Shown here: positions 63,976 through 64,000 of the stretch, in pieces
Layout: each line of letters begins with the position of its first letter
How positions within the stretch are numbered: position 1 is the stretch's first letter
Source of the DNA: Gammaproteobacteria bacterium
GTDB lineage: Bacteria; Pseudomonadota; Gammaproteobacteria; SZUA-140
DNA length: 64,000 nt
Assembly (NCBI GenBank): GCA_016712635.1
Contig: JADJQS010000008.1
Span: forward strand, 62,001-126,000
Direction of reading: 5' to 3'
Translations under genes and position numbers: made by a program
The notes under the pieces: generated by a model
Told to the model about the DNA's origin: nothing
Database searches by the model: none
Seen by the model: the letters and a program-made list of their open reading frames with translations, nothing else

Positions 63976-64000
63976 TCGCGTAGTTCTCCTGGTTCGGTTG

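Overview
The window is a chromosomal segment of a GC-rich gammaproteobacterium. Gene content and gene order point there: lptD-surA-pdxA-ksgA, glyQ-glyS-gmhB-plsC, dacA-dat-ybeD-lipB-lipA, glnA-ntrB-ntrC and lptM-lysA are all classic gammaproteobacterial neighbourhoods, and LptD and LPS-heptose genes show an outer membrane. The mix of anaerobic-type molybdenum cofactor genes, nickel uptake, sulfur-relay proteins and DUF4124/HDOD/EAL proteins suits an environmental, metabolically versatile (possibly sulfur-oxidising) lineage. That last point is inference; no marker here fixes the genus. No rRNA, tRNA, CRISPR array, transposase or prophage was recognised.

Layout. 1-4.6 kb: a truncated GlcD-type FAD oxidase, an EAL-HDOD signalling protein, a double cNMP-domain/rhodanese fusion and an esterase, all on the minus strand. 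4.7-10.2 kb: lptM, lysA, a methyltransferase, a TPR-glycosyltransferase-like protein, trmL (minus) and a class 1B dihydroorotate dehydrogenase. 10.3-17.3 kb, minus: the nitrogen block ntrC (frameshifted), ntrB, a DUF4124 protein and glnA with a readable sigma-54 promoter and NtrC site, then a TusA-like protein, a PP-loop thiolation-type enzyme and an unknown protein. 17.6-27.3 kb: glyQS-gmhB-plsC converging on lptD-surA-pdxA-ksgA.

27.8-34.9 kb: an HDOD protein, two MoeB-type adenylyltransferases, a kelch protein and moaA-moaC-moaD-moaE, with a perfect FNR-type box between the divergent halves. 35.3-43.4 kb is a metal-homeostasis island: a NikKLMQO-type ECF nickel transporter whose ATPase carries a very His-rich tail, a convergent copZ-csoR/rcnR-type-copA operon, and nikR. 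43.5-54.9 kb is accessory: a histidine phosphatase, a secreted protein of unknown function, a LolA-like lipoprotein-sorting protein, a ribbon-helix-helix-like protein with two CxxC pairs preceded by a perfect 22-bp palindrome, three outer-membrane barrel proteins (one TPR-rich), and an ABC-2 exporter whose ATPase ends in five Trp-rich tandem repeats. 55.2-64.0 kb returns to housekeeping: tsaD, plsY, folB, folK, a pteridine-reductase-like SDR, midA, and the lipoate/PBP5 operon.

The best candidates for something undescribed are the 45.8-54.9 kb envelope cluster, especially the Trp-repeat ABC ATPase and the palindrome-controlled zinc/RHH protein. Secondary oddities are the frameshifted ntrC beside an intact NtrC-type glnA promoter, a GmhB lacking its nucleophile Asp, a rhodanese domain lacking its Cys, and an RcnR-like ligand set in the regulator of a copper operon. 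By eye, about 25-50 kb is more AT-rich than both flanks.
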